Source: Alphaproteobacteria bacterium (GTDB lineage: Bacteria; Pseudomonadota; Alphaproteobacteria; Rhizobiales; Aestuariivirgaceae). Taken from it: a DNA stretch of 8,570 nt. The notes beneath the pieces are model-generated. The model had not been told where the DNA came from. It ran no database searches and saw only the letters and a list, made by a program, of their open reading frames with translations. The stretch covers positions 1-8,570 of the forward strand of contig JAHEJE010000114.1 of NCBI GenBank assembly GCA_024639035.1, written 5' to 3'. The position numbers were made by a program, and so were the translations under genes. Positions within the stretch are counted from its first letter, which is position 1. The number at the start of each line of letters is the position of its first letter. This document shows, piece by piece, positions 6,374-8,570 of the stretch.

Positions 6374-6399
6374 GCCCGCAATCGTTAGCTCTTGCGGGC
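6374..6399 (+). repeat. Hairpin after the second barrel gene
   Basis: GCCCGCAA (6374-6381) and TTGCGGGC (6392-6399) form a perfect 8-bp stem with a 10-base loop, 26 bases past the barrel stop codon. No T run follows. It may protect the transcript 3' end or work together with the stronger hairpin 40 bases downstream. Confidence 0.35.
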
Positions 6400-6437
6400 C
6401 GGTGTTGAAGCGGATATCGACAGACGCATTTACCCGG

Positions 6438-6463
6438 CCCCCAACCCAATCGGTTGGGGGTTT
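6438..6463 (+). terminator. Terminator hairpin between convergent barrel and yidD genes
   Basis: CCCCCAACC (6438-6446) and GGTTGGGGG (6452-6460) form a perfect 9-bp stem around a five-base loop, followed by TTT on the plus strand. It sits 6 bases beyond the leftward yidD stop and 91 bases beyond the rightward barrel stop, the usual place for a shared terminator of convergent genes. The T run is short rightward and absent leftward, so it may serve mainly the barrel transcript. Confidence 0.6.
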
Positions 6464-6466
6464 CGG

Positions 6467-6724
6467 CTATTCGCAGGACCGCCTCCACCGCCCGTACCGC
6501 CAGAACCGCCAGCCGTGATGTTCGATTTCGTCCGGAACCGGATCGAAGCCGTGCGAACCCCAAGGATTGCACCGCCACACGCGCGCTATCCCCATCCATC
6601 CGCCGCGCCAGACGCCAAAACGTTTCACAGCTTCCATGCAGTAGTCCGAGCACGTCGGCAGATGCCGGCATGTCCGCCCGGCCAATGCCGACAGCGTGAG
6701 CTGATAGGCTCTGATCAGCCACAT
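6467..6724 (-). CDS. yidD: Membrane protein insertion efficiency factor YidD
   Basis: An 85-residue member of the YidD family, a small membrane-associated protein that helps the YidC insertase place inner-membrane proteins. It shows the family core: MWLIRAYQLTLSALAG (amphipathic N-terminus), TCRHLPTCSDY with C19, C25 and C29, RGGWMGIARVWRCNPW with C52, and GSHGFDPVP. The frame is open upstream to 7054, but ATG 6722-6724 is chosen because GGAAGG lies 6 bases before it (6731-6736) and the protein then has normal family length. It follows the NifU-like gene by 31 bases and is probably in its operon. Many bacteria keep yidD beside rnpA and yidC, so this location is the alternative one. Confidence 0.92.
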   Translation of the reverse strand: MWLIRAYQLTLSALAGRTCRHLPTCSDYCMEAVKRFGVWRGGWMGIARVWRCNPWGSHGFDPVPDEIEHHGWRFWRYGRWRRSCE

Positions 6725-6730
6725 CACGCA

Positions 6731-6736
6731 CCTTCC
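6731..6736 (-). promoter_or_regulatory. Shine-Dalgarno of yidD
   Basis: GGAAGG on the minus strand, 6 bases before ATG 6722-6724. It decides between this start and the longer open frame that runs back into the NifU-like gene. Confidence 0.7.
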
Positions 6737-6755
6737 GGCAATGCCGAGTGATGAA

Positions 6756-7217
6756 TTACTTTGAGACACGGTGTCCAGCCGCCCCGTCTTCGGCGGATTC
6801 GACTTGCGAGACAGCATCGCAGATCGCATCGAAGGTGAGCAACGTCGATGCATGGCGTGCCTTGAAGTCCCGAACCGGAAGCAGGACTTCCAGATCGGAC
6901 CACTTGCCCGACGGCGGTTCGCCACCGTGCTTGAGCATGTCGTACATCTGATCGCGCACGGCCCGCAATTCCTCACCGGTCGACCCAATCGCCGTGCGGG
7001 CCATGATTGATGACGAGGCCTGACCCAGGGCGCAAGCCTTGACCTCATGGGCAAAATCGCTGACGACGCCGTCCTTCATCTTGACATCGACGGTGACCCT
7101 GCTGCCGCAGAGTTTCGAATGTGCCGTCGCCGAGGCATCGGCATCGCCCAGTCGCCCCAGGCGCGGAATTTCTGCGGCAAATCCGAGGATCTTACGGTTG
7201 TATATCTCGTTCAGCAT
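6756..7217 (-). CDS. NifU/SufU-like iron-sulfur cluster scaffold protein
   Basis: A 153-residue cytoplasmic protein of the NifU N-terminal (IscU/SufU) fold, expected to hold nascent Fe-S clusters. Family marks are the N-terminal LNEIYNRKI, LCGSR with C37, SDFAHEVKACALGQASSSIMA with C62, and KARHASTLLTFDAI near the C-terminus. In canonical scaffolds the ligands are Cys-Asp-Cys-Cys. Here the position after CG is serine (S39) and the third cysteine position appears to be histidine (H122), with another cysteine further on (C133). I recall this altered set from other alphaproteobacterial members, so it may define a subfamily rather than a defect. The ATG at 7215-7217 has only a weak ribosome-binding site. 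It is divergent from folE and upstream of yidD. Confidence 0.88.
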   Translation of the reverse strand: MLNEIYNRKILGFAAEIPRLGRLGDADASATAHSKLCGSRVTVDVKMKDGVVSDFAHEVKACALGQASSSIMARTAIGSTGEELRAVRDQMYDMLKHGGEPPSGKWSDLEVLLPVRDFKARHASTLLTFDAICDAVSQVESAEDGAAGHRVSK

Positions 7218-7236
7218 TGCACTCTATCCGCTTCCG

Positions 7237-7257
7237 GCGATGTCATGATATCATCGC
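7237..7257. promoter_or_regulatory. Inverted repeat in the NifU-like/folE divergent region
   Basis: GCGATG (7237-7242) and CATCGC (7252-7257) are perfect arms around nine bases, overlapping a 10-bp perfect palindrome ATGATATCAT (7245-7254). It begins 19 bases upstream of the NifU-like start codon on that gene's strand, where an operator could lie. I do not recognise it as a known iron-responsive box. Confidence 0.35.
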
Positions 7258-7364
7258 AAACGCCGGTTAGGCATTGAAAAGCCGGCACAAGGGCTACCAT
7301 ATAGAGGCCGGAAACGGGAGCATGTGATCAATTGTCATCGTGATCTGTGCTTTGCCTCCCGGCC

Positions 7365-7470
7365 CTGTCGTGGTATTTGAGCCCGCAAATTGGCGAATGC
7401 AAGGGCAATTGGTGCGTGCGTGAATGCGAATTGTGCCGTGCGACGATCACAACTGATGCAGGACCTACAG
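7365..7470 (+). promoter_or_regulatory. Candidate THF-II (folE-motif) riboswitch
   Basis: The end of the folE leader can fold into a closed domain. CTGT (7365-7368) pairs with ACAG (7467-7470); GGT (7372-7374) pairs with ACC (7463-7465), leaving CGT opposite T as an internal loop. Inside are two hairpins: 7381-7406 (GCCC/GGGC and GCA/TGC around a GGCG loop) and 7431-7452 (TTGTG/CACAA plus CGT/ACG). The folE Shine-Dalgarno AGGA (7460-7463) lies in the closing region, 10 bases from the ATG. Folate-sensing folE-motif RNAs (THF-II) are known upstream of folE in alphaproteobacteria and act on ribosome access. The pairing is seen directly; assignment to the class rests on context and recalled features, and the consensus was not searched. 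The domain is longer than I would expect, with an extra hairpin. Confidence 0.5.
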
Positions 7471-7473
7471 TAG

Positions 7474-8124
7474 ATGGACGCTGTTGTTAAGAAACTGAAA
7501 CCCGCAACGCCGGACATTGGCCGAGGGCCAGACCTGAAGCGGCCGAGCGAGGAGGAGGCCAAGCAGGCCGTCCGCACACTGATTGCCTGGGCAGGGGACG
7601 ACCCGGAACGTGAAGGCCTGCTCGACACGCCCAAGCGGGTGATCAAGGCCTACAACGAATTCTTCAGTGGCTATGACGATTGCCCGCTCGATGCCCTGTC
7701 GCGCACCTTTGAGGATGTCGGCGGCTACGATGACATCGTCATGCTGCGCGACATCGAGTTCAACTCCCATTGCGAACACCATATGGTGCCGTTCATCGGC
7801 CGCGCTCATGTCGCCTACCTGCCGACCCACCAGGTCGTCGGCATTTCCAAACTCGCCAGAGTGGTGGAGATCTTCGCCCGCCGCCTCCAGACGCAGGAAA
7901 CCATGACCGCCCAGATCGCCCACAGCATCGACCGGGCGCTGCAGCCGCGTGGCGTGGCTGTGATGATCGAGGCCGTTCACCAATGCATGTCGCTGCGGGG
8001 CGTCGCCAAGCGCAATGTCGCCACCATCACCACGCAATTCACCGGCGAGTTCAAATCCGAGCCGGCCAACCAGGCCCGCTTCATGGAGCTTCTGCGTTCG
8101 CCTTCCGGCGGTTTTTCGCTCTAG
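7474..8124 (+). CDS. folE: GTP cyclohydrolase I
   Basis: FolE, 216 residues, converts GTP to 7,8-dihydroneopterin triphosphate and formate, the first step of tetrahydrofolate synthesis; it forms a cytoplasmic toroidal decamer. Marks are DDPEREGLLDTPKRV (42-56), FNSHCEHHMVPFIGRAHVAYLP with zinc ligands C100 and H103, VVGISKLARVVEIFARRLQTQE, and EAVHQCMSLRGV with the third zinc ligand C171. The N-terminal 25 residues are less conserved, as usual. ATG 7474 is preceded by AGGA within a structured leader, which suggests translational control by folate. hisI follows 27 bases after the stop in the same direction, so the two are probably co-transcribed. Confidence 0.98.
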   Translation: MDAVVKKLKPATPDIGRGPDLKRPSEEEAKQAVRTLIAWAGDDPEREGLLDTPKRVIKAYNEFFSGYDDCPLDALSRTFEDVGGYDDIVMLRDIEFNSHCEHHMVPFIGRAHVAYLPTHQVVGISKLARVVEIFARRLQTQETMTAQIAHSIDRALQPRGVAVMIEAVHQCMSLRGVAKRNVATITTQFTGEFKSEPANQARFMELLRSPSGGFSL

Positions 8125-8151
8125 GTCAGGACTTGCCTTACGGATAGTGAT

Positions 8152-8570
8152 GTGACCGACCCTTCAGGCTCCGCCGAAAATCGTGACATCATCGAGGAAA
8201 CGGACACATTCCGTCCCAGGTTTGACGCAGAAGGGCTGATCGCTGCCATCGTCACCGACGCATCGGACAACCGCGTCCTGATGTTTGCCTACATGAACCG
8301 GCAGGCCCTCGATGCCTCTGTCGCCAGCGGATTTGTCCATCTCTGGAGCCGTTCGCGGCAAAAACTCTGGAAGAAGGGCGAAACGTCCGGCGAAACCCTG
8401 AAGATCGTCGCCATGTACACCGATTGCGACCAGGACGCCGTGCTGATTTCAGCCCAACCGCAAGGCAAAGGGGCCACCTGTCATACCGGCCGCAGAACTT
8501 GTTTCTACCGCGCAATTGAACCGTCGACCGGCACGCTCGAGCGCTACGACGATGTGCGCTTGTTCGATCC
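8152..8570 (+). CDS. hisI: Phosphoribosyl-AMP cyclohydrolase (partial, cut by window end)
   Basis: HisI opens the purine ring of phosphoribosyl-AMP, the third step of histidine synthesis, as a cytoplasmic zinc/magnesium enzyme. About 139 residues are present before the window edge, with most of the family core: FRPRFDAEGLIAAIV, VLMFAYMN, SRSRQKLWKKGETSG (66-80), TDCDQDAV (90-97, C92) and CHTGRRTCFYR (110-120, C110 and C117). The stand-alone form is indicated because no HisE part has begun and the end matches the usual short tail. GTG 8152 is the first start codon after the upstream stop in this frame and gives a normal-length N-terminus; the ribosome-binding site is weak. Residue W65 in HLWSRS replaces the aromatic usually seen as YFSRS. 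Confidence 0.93.
   Translation, partial: MTDPSGSAENRDIIEETDTFRPRFDAEGLIAAIVTDASDNRVLMFAYMNRQALDASVASGFVHLWSRSRQKLWKKGETSGETLKIVAMYTDCDQDAVLISAQPQGKGATCHTGRRTCFYRAIEPSTGTLERYDDVRLFD

Noticed and set aside
5862..6731. 289-codon open frame on the minus strand opposite the second barrel gene
   Set aside because: It covers the barrel gene and yidD in wrong frames and contains the intergenic terminator hairpin; it has no family signature.

Overview
The window looks like a chromosomal segment of an alphaproteobacterium of the order Hyphomicrobiales (Rhizobiales). The grounds are the high G+C content, two outer-membrane barrels of the Omp25/Omp31/RopB type, a CtrA-type TTAA-N7-TTAA box, and a hisI, folE, NifU-like, yidD and thrS grouping that I recall as typical of rhizobia and relatives (recalled, not searched). 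The genus cannot be fixed from the sequence alone. I see no transposase, integrase, tRNA, rRNA or CRISPR array.

Layout. Positions 1-180 are non-coding, with a 15-bp perfect inverted repeat and a second hairpin that share an arm. A leftward pair follows: a YdjA-like nitroreductase (907-1524) and a HAD phosphatase (181-897), 9 bases apart and probably one operon. Divergent from them is an exported protein with three repeated beta-sandwich-like units (1736-2695), behind a candidate CtrA box and sigma-70 promoter. It converges on thrS (2702-4687, leftward) with only 6 bases between the stop codons. The thrS leader holds competing hairpins. Two rightward outer-membrane beta-barrel genes follow (4912-5550 and 5661-6347). 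Each has an inverted repeat with a 21-base spacer just upstream; the first ends one base before the start codon. A strong hairpin separates the second barrel gene from a leftward pair, yidD (6467-6724) and a NifU/SufU-like scaffold gene (6756-7217). Divergent from that pair is a rightward folE-hisI unit (7474-8124 and 8152 to the right edge). Its leader folds in a way that matches what I know of the THF-II (folE-motif) riboswitch and includes the folE ribosome-binding site.

How the genes fit together. Most are housekeeping: threonyl-tRNA synthesis (ThrS), membrane protein insertion (YidD), iron-sulfur cluster biogenesis (NifU-like), folate biosynthesis (FolE) and histidine biosynthesis (HisI). 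The accessory part is the barrel pair between thrS and yidD, plus the exported repeat protein. I found no convincing sign of a new multi-gene system. The most interesting material is in the leaders: the folE riboswitch candidate, the thrS alternative hairpins, the hairpin abutting the first barrel's start codon, and the shared-arm repeat at the left edge.
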